From contig MTSL01000159.1 in NCBI GenBank assembly GCA_002794465.1, positions 1,298 to 65,297 on the forward strand: 64,000 nt of DNA, read 5' to 3'. Positions 22,851 through 32,798 of the stretch are shown here, piece after piece (positions within the stretch are counted from its first letter, which is position 1; each line of letters begins with the position of its first letter). Under the pieces are notes generated by a model that was not told the DNA's origin, ran no database searches, and saw nothing but the letters and a program-made list of their open reading frames with translations. Origin of the DNA: Paramicrosporidium saccamoebae (taxonomy: Eukaryota; Rozellomycota). Made by a program: the position numbers and the translations under genes.

Positions 22851-23467
22851 GTTGTCTGGGAATCTCTCATTTAACGAGGCCCTTTCAAGTCTCAATGTCG
22901 GGTATTTTAGCTCCTGTAACTCTCTTAACTGTCTGATAGAGAACTATTTAAGGACTTTGATGATAAGGGTGTCCTGGGAGACCTTGACTTGTATGAGCGG
23001 AAGTAGAATCGACATATTCGTCTAATACTGATAGGGGTAGAAAGCCTGAAAACGATTGGGATCTTCGTCGCGACTTGCACAACCTGACAAAAAAGGCTGA
23101 TACTTGTGATAGACTACTGGAGTCGCTTGTGGGTGAACGCCAAAGGTTTGAACCCTCGAAAAATAGCAGCGGCGATCTCGTGTCCACCCTTAATTCTCTC
23201 CGCGACGGCCAGCGCCAACTTATTCAGGTCGTTGACAAACTCAGATCAGAGCTCACAGAGGAAAGGCGGTCCAAAGAATTGCTGATTAGTGAAGTGAGGA
23301 ACATGTCTAATTCCTGGGCAGGATCCCAGAAGGCCCTGTCCCCAATGACCAACGCTCTTTCACCAGGAGCCTCAGAATCCGATCTGAAATACAAAGAACT
23401 GAAGAAAAAGCTACTCATGGCGAATTTAAAAATACTCGAGCTTCAAAATCGAAAAAATGACAAGTAA
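22849..23467 (+). CDS. uncharacterised coiled-coil protein, 182 aa
   Basis: I do not recognise this family. Exons 22849-22901, 22940-23002 and 23035-23467 join in frame through introns of 38 and 32 nt, the second with a good branch site (CTAATACTGATAG). The result starts MLSGNLSFNEALSSLNVGEL, has a charged segment (KDFDDKGVLGDLDLYERK), a long predicted coiled coil (about residues 55-125, with many E, R, K and L in heptads), a Ser/Pro-rich spacer (KALSPMTNALSPGASES) and a final short coiled coil. The layout would fit a scaffold or spindle/cytoskeletal adaptor, but this is only shape. NAXD follows 34 bp downstream. Confidence 0.7.
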
Positions 23468-23501
23468 ATATTCATATTCTCAATTCTGTTTTTAAAGGTT
23501 G

Positions 23502-24532
23502 ATGAGCATCAATCTCAGCGGCACGTTGCTTCCTCATCATGACAACACCTTTAGTAAAGGTGACTGTGGTACAAAGGTCTTTCAGGTAATAATACAAAGG
23601 AAGGATTGCTGTGGTGGGCGGCAGTCTTGAATACACTGGTGCACCTTACTTTGCCGCAATGGCTGCCCTCAGAACAGTAACTCCTTCAGCCATCAGCCAA
23701 CATCTAGGGCGCAGACTTGGCTTTCGTAATTTGTACACAAGACGCTGCAACTCCGATCAAATGCTATTCTCCCGAACTCATAGTATATCCTCTCTTGCCA
23801 TGCTCCAAGTCTGCATTTGCGGAAATTGACCCTAGTGCTATAGAACGGATATTTGCTCGTATTAATGTGGTAATATTTGGGCCTGGATTAGGGAGGGACG
23901 AAGTAACCCTTCAAGCCGTGTCTAAAATAGTCCTTTTGGCACATCAGAAACGTATTCCCACTATTCTTGACGGGGTAGCCACCCGGACCTACCTCTAGAT
24001 CCATTTTAGGATGCTCTATTCATGCTGTCTTTGTGCAAAGAAAAAGTTCCCACTGGTCCATTAACAATTCTGACACCTAACCATCGTGAAATGGCAATGC
24101 TTTGTAACGCTTTCGAGCTAGATGAGAGCTCCCCCGACGCTTGTCTATTACTTAGCAAGGCGGCCCAAGGATCATTAGTATTTTCTAAGGGTGCCAAGGA
24201 TTGTATTGCATACGAAGGTCGATGTACATCGTCGTCACACCAATGTCATTAATGTAGGTTTGCAGTGTGAATCACCGTCCGTGCCTCGCCGATGTGGGGG
24301 GCAAGGTGATATCTTGACCGGCATTCTAGCTACTTTCTGGCATTGGTTCAACATTAATCTTGCCGGATCAAAGAACAAAGACAAATCTCTGTTAGAAGTT
24401 GCGGCAGATTGTAGCAATTTGCTACGAATGGTAGCCCAACTAGGATATGGAGAACATGGTAGAGGGACAATTGCGACGGATTTTATTGACCAAATCCCCC
24501 GTGCTGTACGGCAATTTGAGCCCACACTGTAA
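23502..24532 (+). CDS. NAXD: ATP/ADP-dependent NAD(P)H-hydrate dehydratase
   Basis: Metabolite-repair enzyme that turns damaged NADHX/NADPHX back into NAD(P)H. Five exons, 23502-23568, 23600-23676, 23708-23974, 24010-24217 and 24258-24532, with introns of 31, 31, 35 and 40 nt, give 297 residues. Characteristic ribokinase-fold motifs: LLPHHDNTFSKGDCGRIAVV, GGSLEYTGAPYFAA, GADLAFVI, FGPGLGRD, TPNHREM and the C-terminal RCGGQGDILTG loop with the catalytic aspartate. Splicing restores each motif across frame changes. The N-terminus may be slightly longer; no organelle presequence is obvious. Confidence 0.95.
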
Positions 24533-24962
24533 AACTCTGCATAGCAGAGGAATATTTAATGCTTGGCAATGTGCATATAAAAAATACGATAGTCATTCAC
24601 CACGATCCACAAGTAGATTTTTAGCGTTATGTGCTTTAATCGATTTCAGTTTGTGAGATTCAATAAATAGGGTTGACAAAGTAGAATTCTTGCATCATCT
24701 TGACGAAAATATTATTATTGGGCGCATTAAGTGTCGAATAAAAAATTGTCTTGCACAAAATTTAAAGGATGTGGTCGCTGGATGTTACACTTAATTATTT
24801 GCTCGCTGTGGAATCAAATCAAAAACAATTTTTGCCCATTTTGAAGCATTTGCACGAAGGGGGATCTGGACACAAAGAGCTTCGGACACGATCAAGGCCA
24901 TTTCGGCATTACTGCACATATGTTGGCTACGGTTTGCCAGCAAGTTTTATTGGATTCGATTT
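24533..24962. other. convergent intergenic region NAXD/FBP1
   Basis: 430 bp, AT-rich, between two 3' ends. On the + strand two open stretches (around 24,690-24,785 and 24,769-24,966) read like protein fragments, but I could not join them through a GT-AG intron of usual size and could not identify a family, so I do not call a gene. AATAAA-like signals are present near 24,663 and 24,739. Confidence 0.5.
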
Positions 24963-26093
24963 TTAAGACTCTCGTGCTGCAAAGGATTCATAGTCAAGAA
25001 CGTCATCTCGACTCCCTAAAACAATAGGACTACGTGCGTGGATGGACGCCGGAGTTACGTCAAGTATTGGCTTGCTGCCTGTTGAAGCATACCCACCTGC
25101 ATGCTCCATAATAAAGGCCATCGGAAAGCATTCATATAACAACCGCAACTTTCCAGATTTTGATTTTTGGTCGGCGGGATAGGCGAAAATCCCTCCATAT
25201 AATAATGTGCGGTGCACATCAGCCACCATGCTACCCACATATCGAGCAGAATAAGGCGACTTTGAAGCATCACTTGGATTTTTAATGCTGTCGAAATATG
25301 CGCGACATTCAGGTGTCCAGTATTTTGTGTTTCCTTCATTGACAGAGTAGATTTTTCCCCGATTTGGAATTTTAATCTACACACTAGTAAACGATATCCG
25401 GAGACGTACATTTTGGTTTGTTATAATAAACTCACCGAGGTTCTAAACTGTTAGATATAGTAGGACAGGGTATACAGGATCTAGAGTGAATCCATTTACT
25501 CCCTGGGAAGTAGCCAAAACAAGAATAGTAAAACTCCCATACATTGCATATCCTGCGGCGATCATCTCGCGGCCTGAGCGTAGAACATCACTGATCTCCC
25601 CGGTTGAGTTCTCCTTAACCTGATATATTCCAAATATTGTGCCAATAGAGACTCCAGCATCAATATTTGACGATCCGTCCAGCGGATCAAAGACAACGCA
25701 GTACTTTCCTCTCAGCGCAGGGTCTTCTACAAGTATTGCCGTTTCGTTTTCTTCTGAAACCATTACAGAGACTTTGCCACAGGATTTGAGACAATTTATG
25801 AAAATTTCGTTGGCGATAACATCGAGCTTTTTTACATCCTCGCCTTGCACATTTACACCTCCTGCCAGTCCGGTCCTAAAATATCATCACAGCCGCCAAT
25901 AATACAAATTGGCAAGTCCGGCTCGACGTACTTGGGATGATATGAACTTGCACGCAACTTGAATGGACACTAACAACAGAGTTAGATCCCCGCTTGCTTC
26001 CGGAATCGTTTGCTGGGTGTGTAGTACATGTCGTGACAAGGTAACAAGGTTAGTCTCGATCTTCTCATTATAAGAAGCGTCCTGGAGTTGCAT
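24963..26093 (-). CDS. FBP1: fructose-1,6-bisphosphatase
   Basis: Gluconeogenic enzyme that hydrolyses fructose-1,6-bisphosphate. Exons 26093-25906, 25875-25476, 25442-25410 and 25376-24963 (introns 30, 33 and 33 nt) give 344 residues, normal for the family. Motifs: [15 protein letters not shown] and RRAGLANL near the N-terminus, [27 protein letters not shown] (metal/phosphate site), [29 protein letters not shown] (active-site lysine region follows) and [10 protein letters not shown]. One exon is only 33 nt. It shares a 67-bp divergent promoter region with RRP4. Confidence 0.97.
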
Positions 26094-26160
26094 GATTATG
26101 GTACTGAATTCACGCCGATTATTTATATTAACGGGGACCGGGGCTTTAAGAATTACTGTG

Positions 26161-27095
26161 ATGGATTCTCATACAAAACAGCTTGTTTCTCCCGGGCAAC
26201 TGATAACCAATGATCCAGGATACATGAGGTTATAATGGTGTTCTTTCATAGAGTTTATAGAGGTCATGGAACCTATTGTATATCCGAGACCCTTGTGTCG
26301 TCTGTCGCAGGAAGCGTGGAGCGCGTTAATAAGCTTGTAAGTGTCAAGGCCCTTCGAAGCCGTTTCATGGCAGAGATAGGCGACGTTGTTGTTGGGAGAA
26401 TTATTGAGGTAGGCTGTATTTTATTTGTGACACGGGCTGTAGATAGGATCAAAGCGGTGGAAAGTAGACTGTAATTCGCGTCAAGACTCTGCGCTACTAC
26501 TTTCGTCGATTCATTTGCCGGGAGCTATTCAGGTTTTATCTTTTGAATAATTATGTCATATTTTAGCGTCGCAAATCGGAATCAGACGAGCTTCAAATGA
26601 GAACATTTTATTCCGAAGGAGAGATTATTGTGGTAAATCCAAGTGTGCACATTACTTAATACTTAGGCCGAGGTGCAAATGCTTTACCAGGATGGTGCAT
26701 TTGGAATTCACACACGTAATTTAAAATACGGCAAATTGGTGACAGGAGAACTTGTAAATGTGCAGCCAAATTTAGTTCGACGAAGCAGATCCCACTTCTT
26801 GTTGCTTTCCTGGGATGTTGAAGTTATATTGGGACTAAATGGATACATTTGGGTTGGATTGCCTCGAAAGACGCCGAATGAGCAGGATCTGGATGCCATT
26901 TACTCTTCGGAATTGCAACCAATATCGGTTCAGCAAAGAGAACAAATATCTCGCACGAGAAACTGTATCTTGGCTCTAGATAAGTGCTTCAGATCGATTG
27001 ACGAGGATTCCATTACGTTTGTCTATAATGCCTCAAGCAGTTGTAATATTCAGGAAATTCTCCATGACGAATTCCTCCTCAAACTATCCGCATAA
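26161..27095 (+). CDS. RRP4: exosome complex cap subunit RRP4
   Basis: RNA-binding cap subunit of the nuclear/cytoplasmic 3'-5' exosome. Five exons, 26161-26228, 26261-26408, 26443-26533, 26568-26632 and 26667-27095, with introns of 32, 34, 34 and 34 nt, give 266 residues. Segments: LVSPGQLITNDPGYMRGHGTY, SVAGSVERVNKLVSVKAL, S1-domain start GDVVVGRIIEIGSKRWKVD, SALLLSSIHLPG, ALHTR-like IHTRNLKYGKL and a KH-type C-terminal part with GYIWVGL. Two of the four introns start GTT rather than GTA. Confidence 0.96.
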
Positions 27096-27150
27096 TTTTT
27101 GTGCACATAGAACATGAATAAAATTCTATAATTTCAGTGTCTGCAGATAT

Positions 27151-28489
27151 CTAGGGCTTTTTGAGCACAGCGTAAAAAAATCCAATGGTATCTTCAAGAC
27201 CTGCAGGCCAAAATCGTTTTACCTTTTCACATTCACTGTCAGACAGTCCAAATCCCGAAAGACCGGGACTTCCATAGCCAAATCTTGGGGTTTCAAGCTG
27301 CATCCCTAATTCTTGAACAGCATAGGCAACGACCTGCTCGTTTTCATCGGGAACCATTGTACAAGTTGAATACGACATGCAGCCACCTGATTTAAGTAGA
27401 GCACACGCCGTTGACACCATCTTCATCTGATAACTAGCATATCCACGGAGGTTTGGACTGTAAGAGCTCGCAGGAATAAGAGGTCGTTGGCCGAACCCAC
27501 TGCATGGCGGATCTAAACAGATACGACTGAAACTATTCGGCAATAATTTATCTGTGCCTCCAGAGTACTCTGCAGGCGACACTCCCAGACCATCTGCACT
27601 TAGGAGCTTAGATGCGTCAGCAATATATGCTCTGGCAGAGGTAACAGATTGCTGTGCGAGTGTGTCCTTCAACTTGTTAACTTTGTTAATATTTTTGTCC
27701 AGAGATATCAGCAACCCGGTATTTTTCATTTTAATACCAATATGTGACGACTTGCCGCCCGGAGAGGCACACATATCCAGAACGATCTCACCTGGCCTAG
27801 GTGCAAGCTCCTCAACCACCAAAATGCTAGGCAAATTTTGGGGAAAGTACAACTGTCGGGGAAACTGCTCAAAGGAAGGCATTTTCCATTTAGTCTGTAT
27901 CATTTCAATGGCCAAACCTTTTGAAGGCTTGTCGAAAAATAGCTGCTCCCTCGACTATAACATCACGCCAAATTAGTAGACGTACCATTTTTAGTATTCC
28001 ATTTCCAACAAACTTCTTCCTGCCACCATAGATTTTGCGAAATCCCCGCGTGCATTTTTCATCCAGATCAGCCCATACGGATACAGCGCTGTCTCCAGTC
28101 GCGTCATCTTGAATCGCGATCACTCCTGGTCCAAACACATGTGCACCGCGTAGAACGGCTTGGGCGCACTCTACTGAAACAATTGCTTGTCTCTCGGTGG
28201 GAATAACATCGAGAGGCCCCTTTGCCTTTATTGTCAGTACTTCGGGCATACCGGGTAACGGAATAGCACAAAAAGATGAATCCTGAGCATGAAGAATAGC
28301 TGCAGCTTTTGTCAATGCCGCTTCGGGACTGGACTGCAACGTATTTACCCGAAGAACCGACATGGTTGGTGGGCTCAACAGGAATTCTGCATTGTGTATA
28401 ATCTGGTCGTGGGAAATGTCTTGGTCAACAGTGAGGAAACTAGTCAAAACCTTGGCGACAAGTTCGCAAGCATCAATAGAGTCCTCCAT
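27151..28489 (-). CDS. NSUN6: NSUN6-type RNA m5C methyltransferase with PUA domain
   Basis: Family enzymes make m5C72 in tRNA acceptor stems. Exons 28489-27986 and 27954-27151 (intron 31 nt) give 435 residues. The first half carries the PUA domain (QAVLRGAHVFGPGVIA ... FVGNGILKM); the second is a Rossmann methyltransferase with LDMCASPGGKSSH, DPPCSGFGQRP and YSTCT, giving the PC and TC cysteines of RNA m5C enzymes. Homology to NSUN6 (SKGFMEDS versus KEGFM) begins some ten codons before the ATG I use, in frame with no earlier ATG, so the true start is uncertain. Only 32 bp separate it from the PNKP start. Confidence 0.93.
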
Positions 28490-28521
28490 GAACCCCTTGC
28501 TAACGCAAACCTGGATCAATT

Positions 28522-29869
28522 ATGGGGACTCGGCGCAAGCAAAGGACACTGTCGTCTTTTTTAGGAAAGGAAGAACCTTACGACCAATTCTGGACGGAAA
28601 GGGATACAACATTAGTATACAACAGAGGATGCATTCCAGAAGGCATGTCAATATTGAAAGTTGCCACTTTCGACCTTGTACAAGTTCTCAACTGCAGTGT
28701 TGATGTGGGCTAGGATGAAACGTTAATAACCACGTCTTCTAAAAGGGTGTTTGGCAAAGATGCTGACGATTGGCGGTTTCTACTTTCTGAAGTGCCTGGT
28801 CGGCTAGCTCGTATACACGACGAAGGGTACTATGGATGTATGGTCACTGAATTGCGCTCTAGGTTTGTCATTGTCATATTTACCAACCAGCTTGGGGTTG
28901 GGATGGACGGCCAAGGCCAACGAATGGCCATCTTTAAGTCCAAGATACAGAATATTTTTGAAAAAGTTGCATGTCGGTGCAGGTCTCCTTATAAATCGTA
29001 GGTCAAGGTACCCATGATTTTGTACGCTGCGCTGGCTGAAGATGAGAAAAGAAAGCCATGCATTGGAATGTGGGAAGAATTTGTGGCCGATCATGCACAA
29101 TCTAGAACTGTAGATCTGACGGCTTCGTTTTTTGTGGGCGATGCCGCTGGTAGACAAGAGGGATGGAAGCTTGGCCGCCGCGCAGATCACGCCAGCACAG
29201 ACAGAAAATTTGCCATTAATGTGGGATTGAGGTTCTTTACTCCAGAGCAGTTTTTTCTGGGAGAGGCAGAGGTCGAGTACCCGAAAGATCCTTTTGATCC
29301 GCGAAAAATTCCGCAAGTCATATCGACTCCCTTGTCGGACGTGGTTCCCAACCTTGGTACAACTCGAGAAATTATTATATTTGTCGGATCACCTGCCTCT
29401 GGAAAAAGTACCTTTTATCAACGCTATCTAGAGCCTAAGAAGTATGCACTCATCAGCCAGGTATTCCATATCTAAGATTTATTTATAATTTCAGGACCAA
29501 CTGAAGACTTCCATCAAGTGCATCAAGCAGTTTGAGCAAATTTTGTCCTCGGAAAGTAGTATTGTAGTCGACAATACGAATCCAACAATCCAGGGACGCA
29601 AAGCATACATTGACATGGCACTTCAGAGAGACTTGCAAGTACGCTGTTTTTGGTTTCAAGCAGAGTCGCATCTATCGCATCATCTGAATATCCATCGTTC
29701 TATTACAAAGAAAACCCATAGACTTCCACGAGTAGCCTTTTCATCGTACCATAAACGCCTTGAAGAACCCACCTTGAAGGAGGGATTTTGTGAAATTATC
29801 AGGATTCCCTTCATCCCCGAGTTTGACAACACGGAAGACCGGCGGGTTTTTGAAATGCATCTTGTTTAA
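28522..29869 (+). CDS. PNKP: polynucleotide kinase 3'-phosphatase
   Basis: DNA-end-healing enzyme. Exons 28522-28677, 28714-28826, 28863-28965, 29002-29460 and 29495-29869 (introns 36, 36, 36 and 34 nt) give 401 residues. The N-terminal HAD phosphatase has FDLDETLI (DxDxT, rebuilt across intron 1), VIFTNQLGVG and FFVGDAAGR; the C-terminal kinase has the P-loop FVGSPASGKST and VVDNTNP, and ends with the LEEPTLKEGF signature. There is no FHA domain, unlike the animal enzyme, so recruitment to XRCC1/XRCC4-like partners would differ. The third intron begins GTTGCA, a weaker donor. Confidence 0.95.
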
Positions 29870-29896
29870 ACGATTTGTACAAGAGAATAGCATTAA

Positions 29897-31031
29897 TTAA
29901 AACGGCATTCCTGACAACCGAAAACGACTGCCAGATGGCAATCGGTCAATAAATGACGTAGGCCGGTCATCGCTAGAAGACATGAATCCCAGTCCCATTG
30001 TGGGGGTAGTAAATCCGTACCAAAATTCACCAAAGCCTCCCTCTTCAAGAATTAAACTGATGAATCCAGCCGATGGAGGGCGGTTAAACTCAATTTGTGT
30101 AAAATCTTGCAAGTATTTAGATAATATGGCTGATCGATCGGTATCAGAGTATGACCCTGCTTTAACGACAGAACATAGGGCTCTTGCAAAGTCTGTTTGC
30201 ATCAGCTGCTCCCCCGTACCTAATAGAGACAATCAGACAATCTCTCATAGCTTACCAGTTGTGCAGCAAGACATTTGTGCCAATCCTATGGCGCATTGGT
30301 TGGTTATCCAAAATCCACAGCCTGGGACCGCAGAGTCACCAATACGTCCCGCCGTCTTCAAGGATATGCCTCCAGTACTCACTGCAACTGCCATTGCGCC
30401 TTGTGAGTCAATTGCGATCGCGCCAACAGTGTCCTGTGTCTCTGCTTCATTGGGATCAGTGCTCGCTCCCAAGCTTGCTTTGTGCTTTTCATGCCTCTTA
30501 ATCGAAGCTGGACTAACCATAGGACCTGAGAGCGGCTCAGAATGCTCATACGTTGTCAAGTTACGATCTTTTGCAAACTTCCAGGCGCCCCTGCCACACA
30601 AGAACCTACAATGAGATACGCACACGGTTTGTGATACATTGGAGGTACTAACTTGGACCTAATTCTCTGCTCCTCTAAGACTTGACGGGCCAGAGAGATA
30701 GGATTCTTCACATCTGCAGGGTAACAATTTTTAACAAAACTATACTGGGAACAGCCCCAACTGATCCAAACAATCTCGACTGTCCCTCCATGATGGCGGC
30801 ATCACACTCCACCATACCATCCCAATTGAGGGATGAGCCAATTCCAGCATTCGTCAGTGGACAGTCTTCCAACATTTTGACTGCACCCTCAACTGTATCG
30901 AGGGCAGATACTCCTATCTTAAGAGCATTTATAGCTGCATGACAGGCACGGTTACACAGCTCATTCATGGCGCTTTCATTAGCGTACGAATGCTGTCCTG
31001 CGCCTACGTGAACAGCAACAAACTCCTTCAT
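29897..31031 (-). CDS. TASP1: taspase 1-like threonine aspartase (Ntn hydrolase)
   Basis: Autocleaving N-terminal-nucleophile protease of the asparaginase-2 family; in animals it cleaves MLL and TFIIA. Exons 31031-30746, 30713-30638, 30605-30256 and 30219-29897 (introns 32, 32 and 36 nt) give 344 residues. Motifs: FVAVHVGAGQHS, NAGIGSSLNWDG, ECDAAIMEG, PPMFLCGRGAW, the self-cleavage site TQDTVGAIAID with the catalytic Thr after Asp, AVSTGGISLK and TGTGEQLMQT. The HVGAG start and the DTVGA site favour taspase over plain L-asparaginase. The frame runs on 5' to a GTG, but the first ATG is at 31031. Confidence 0.86.
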
Positions 31032-31308
31032 CCCACAAAGTCTCACCGCTTCAACTGGCCAATCAAGCGGCTCGGGGCCCTATTTAAAGGCAAGTTGCAG
31101 ACCCTGACCCCGGACGAGCATTCTAGTGTACTGCGTTGGCCTGTGACCTGTGGCCTCCAGCTGAAGGATGCAGAATGCTAGATAAGTAGGTGACCGGAAT
31201 TTGGTGTCTGTGCTATATCACATTCTCCCATTACGGTAATCACACAAGCCTATCTTCAAAACCAAAATCAACTCATATAACAGTGTGCATGTATGTATAT
31301 AGCCAGAG

Positions 31309-31696
31309 TTACTTGTATCCGTATGGTGCGGTAGTTGGGAGCTCTACCTTTGTGTAGTGCGGGTAGAAGTGGACAGGGCGGCGGCATTCGTGCTTCTTGG
31401 AAAAGTACGTGTAGCGCTCTAAGGGAGACAAGTGTGAGTACCGTAAAGTCAGGTTTGCGCGGTCCTACGCATCAAGCAATCTTTCACAAGAGAGATACAA
31501 GTGCCTTCATTTCTAATCCAAGACTATTCAATATCGTCAAGGTATTTTCAACATTTTTAAGTCTTTCTCGGATATGGCTCTTTCGGGATTGACTCATCTT
31601 ATATGGCAGTTTGCTAATACTATAAAAATGCATAAAGTGGCAGTACCGTAAGTAACTACCAAGCGTGACACTGGAAGCTCTAAAAGGTCCTAACAT
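31309..31696 (-). CDS. MRPL31: mitochondrial large-subunit ribosomal protein mL60 (MRPL31)
   Basis: Exons 31696-31647, 31613-31499 and 31464-31309 (introns 33 and 34 nt) give 106 residues. The N-terminus MLGPFRASSVTLGSYLRKLP followed by YKMSQSRKSHIRERLKNVE matches the fungal mL60 pattern (GPF..., K[IL]P, MSQ.RK...R.RL..V), and the C-terminal part SPLERYTYFSKKHECRRPVHF fits its conserved tail. For intron 1 an earlier AG (27-nt intron) is possible, but the 33-nt choice aligns without a gap. mL60 is known as a fungal mitoribosomal protein, so it helps place the organism. Confidence 0.82.
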
Positions 31697-31760
31697 GTCC
31701 GACAAACGTATAAATTCAGAACCAAAGTGCCGGGGGTCAGCCGTTAGCTTGCATCAACTG

Positions 31761-31863
31761 GTAAGACTTGTTCCACCTACTGTTGCTCCTTCCATCCGTC
31801 GTATGCATGGTGGATGGAGAATTCCTTTGCTACACATGGTTGAATGGTATTAACACAGTGTAG
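31761..31863 (+). promoter_or_regulatory. candidate 103-nt intron in RPL41 5' leader
   Basis: A GTAAGACTTG donor at 31761 and a TATTAACACAGTGTAG acceptor with branch-like TATTAAC bracket 103 nt that end two bases before the RPL41 start codon. Its length closely matches the 104-nt first intron of RPL19. Inferred from sequence only. Confidence 0.45.
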
Positions 31864-31865
31864 AT

Positions 31866-31943
31866 ATGCGTGCTAAGTGGGCCAAGAAGCGTATGCGCCG
31901 CTTGAAGCGGAAGAGAAGGAAGATGCGCGCTCGTTCCAAGTAA
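31866..31943 (+). CDS. RPL41: ribosomal protein eL41
   Basis: A 25-residue, almost wholly basic protein starting MRAKWAKKRMRRLKRKRRK and ending RARSK; practically the same as eL41 of other eukaryotes. It is too short for standard gene callers. It forms a bridge between ribosomal subunits. The start is preceded by an acceptor-like GTGTAG, suggesting a leader intron. Its codons (CGT, CGC, AAG) are those of highly expressed genes. Confidence 0.97.
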   Translation: MRAKWAKKRMRRLKRKRRKMRARSK

Positions 31944-32073
31944 CAAGGGCAGCGCAAGCTCTAGCCGCCCAAGGCTGCATAAGTGTTAGCCATTAATAAA
32001 CTCGTGACAATTAGTATCCTCTTTGTGCGCTGGCAAGATAGAAAATGGCCGGGCTTGCTTGGGCGGTCGTCCC

Positions 32074-32676
32074 ATGATCCGTCAGTTCCGGTCCTTTGTG
32101 ACTGCTGTGAAGGGGCGGACCGTTGCCGAGTCGAATGCATCTCTCCTTGAGGCATTTTCACAAATTATCCGGAATCCACGTAATGGTGACAATAATGCAT
32201 TTCAAACAACGCCAATGTTGCGCTCTGCAAATGCACTGGTCCCGGCACCGGAGTTCAACGGGAAAGACGGAAAAGATGGAGAGCTGGTGTCCAACGAGTT
32301 TGGAGGCACTCGGTTTAGACCAGGCGATGTACTTTGATGTGTCTATCTGAGACTGTTTAGGTTTATTTACCGCAAGATATTACATTGGAAATGAAGGATT
32401 CAGTAGACACAAGACCCACAGTTGTTTCCCGCAACTTTGTTGATGTTTTTCGACGAAACAAGTACGATCTGTCGCGGATCCATCTGGTATGATTTTCGAT
32501 TATTTTGATGAAATTTGCAGAATGTGTCATGTTTGACGACATGCATCACTCCCTTGGGTAAGATTGCAAATCGAAAACGCTCCGGATTGTCGGCAAAATC
32601 ACAGCGACACATTGCGAGTGCGATTAAGCGGGCTAGACATATGGGTAATTTCGGATGCAGATTATCTAAAAGTTAG
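32074..32676 (+). CDS. RSM18: mitochondrial small-subunit ribosomal protein bS18m
   Basis: Exons 32074-32328, 32361-32486 and 32521-32676 (introns 32 and 34 nt) give 178 residues. The C-terminal part (CITPLGKIANRKRSGLSAKS, then QRHIASAIKRARHMG) is the bS18 core with its RNA-binding basic helix. The N-terminus MIRQFRSFVTAVKGRTV is a good mitochondrial presequence. A middle segment (GGTRFRPGDVYLPQDIT) resembles the extended region of fungal Rsm18. Confidence 0.93.
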
Positions 32677-32798
32677 GGTTGATTCCATACATGCATCGTC
32701 CCTCACCTCCAAGACAAGGGTAATAAACTATGAAATCAACATTGTCCGCAAGTATGTTCCGAGTTGCATAACATTACGCCAGGGCATCTGAGAGTTTC

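Noticed and set aside
22994-23015. ATG at 23015 (minus strand) with a 39- or 45-nt intron as the 5' exon of MBIP
   Set aside because: It would overlap the spliced exons of the + strand coiled-coil gene; the ATG at 22850 or 22805 needs no intron and covers the conserved blocks.
23075-23467. Coiled-coil gene starting at 23075
   Set aside because: That start is a TTG; two upstream exons joined by 38- and 32-nt introns provide an ATG at 22849 with continuous frame.
29897-31031. Plain L-asparaginase
   Set aside because: The taspase-type HVGAG start, the ECDAAIMEG segment and the residues around DTVGA fit taspase better.
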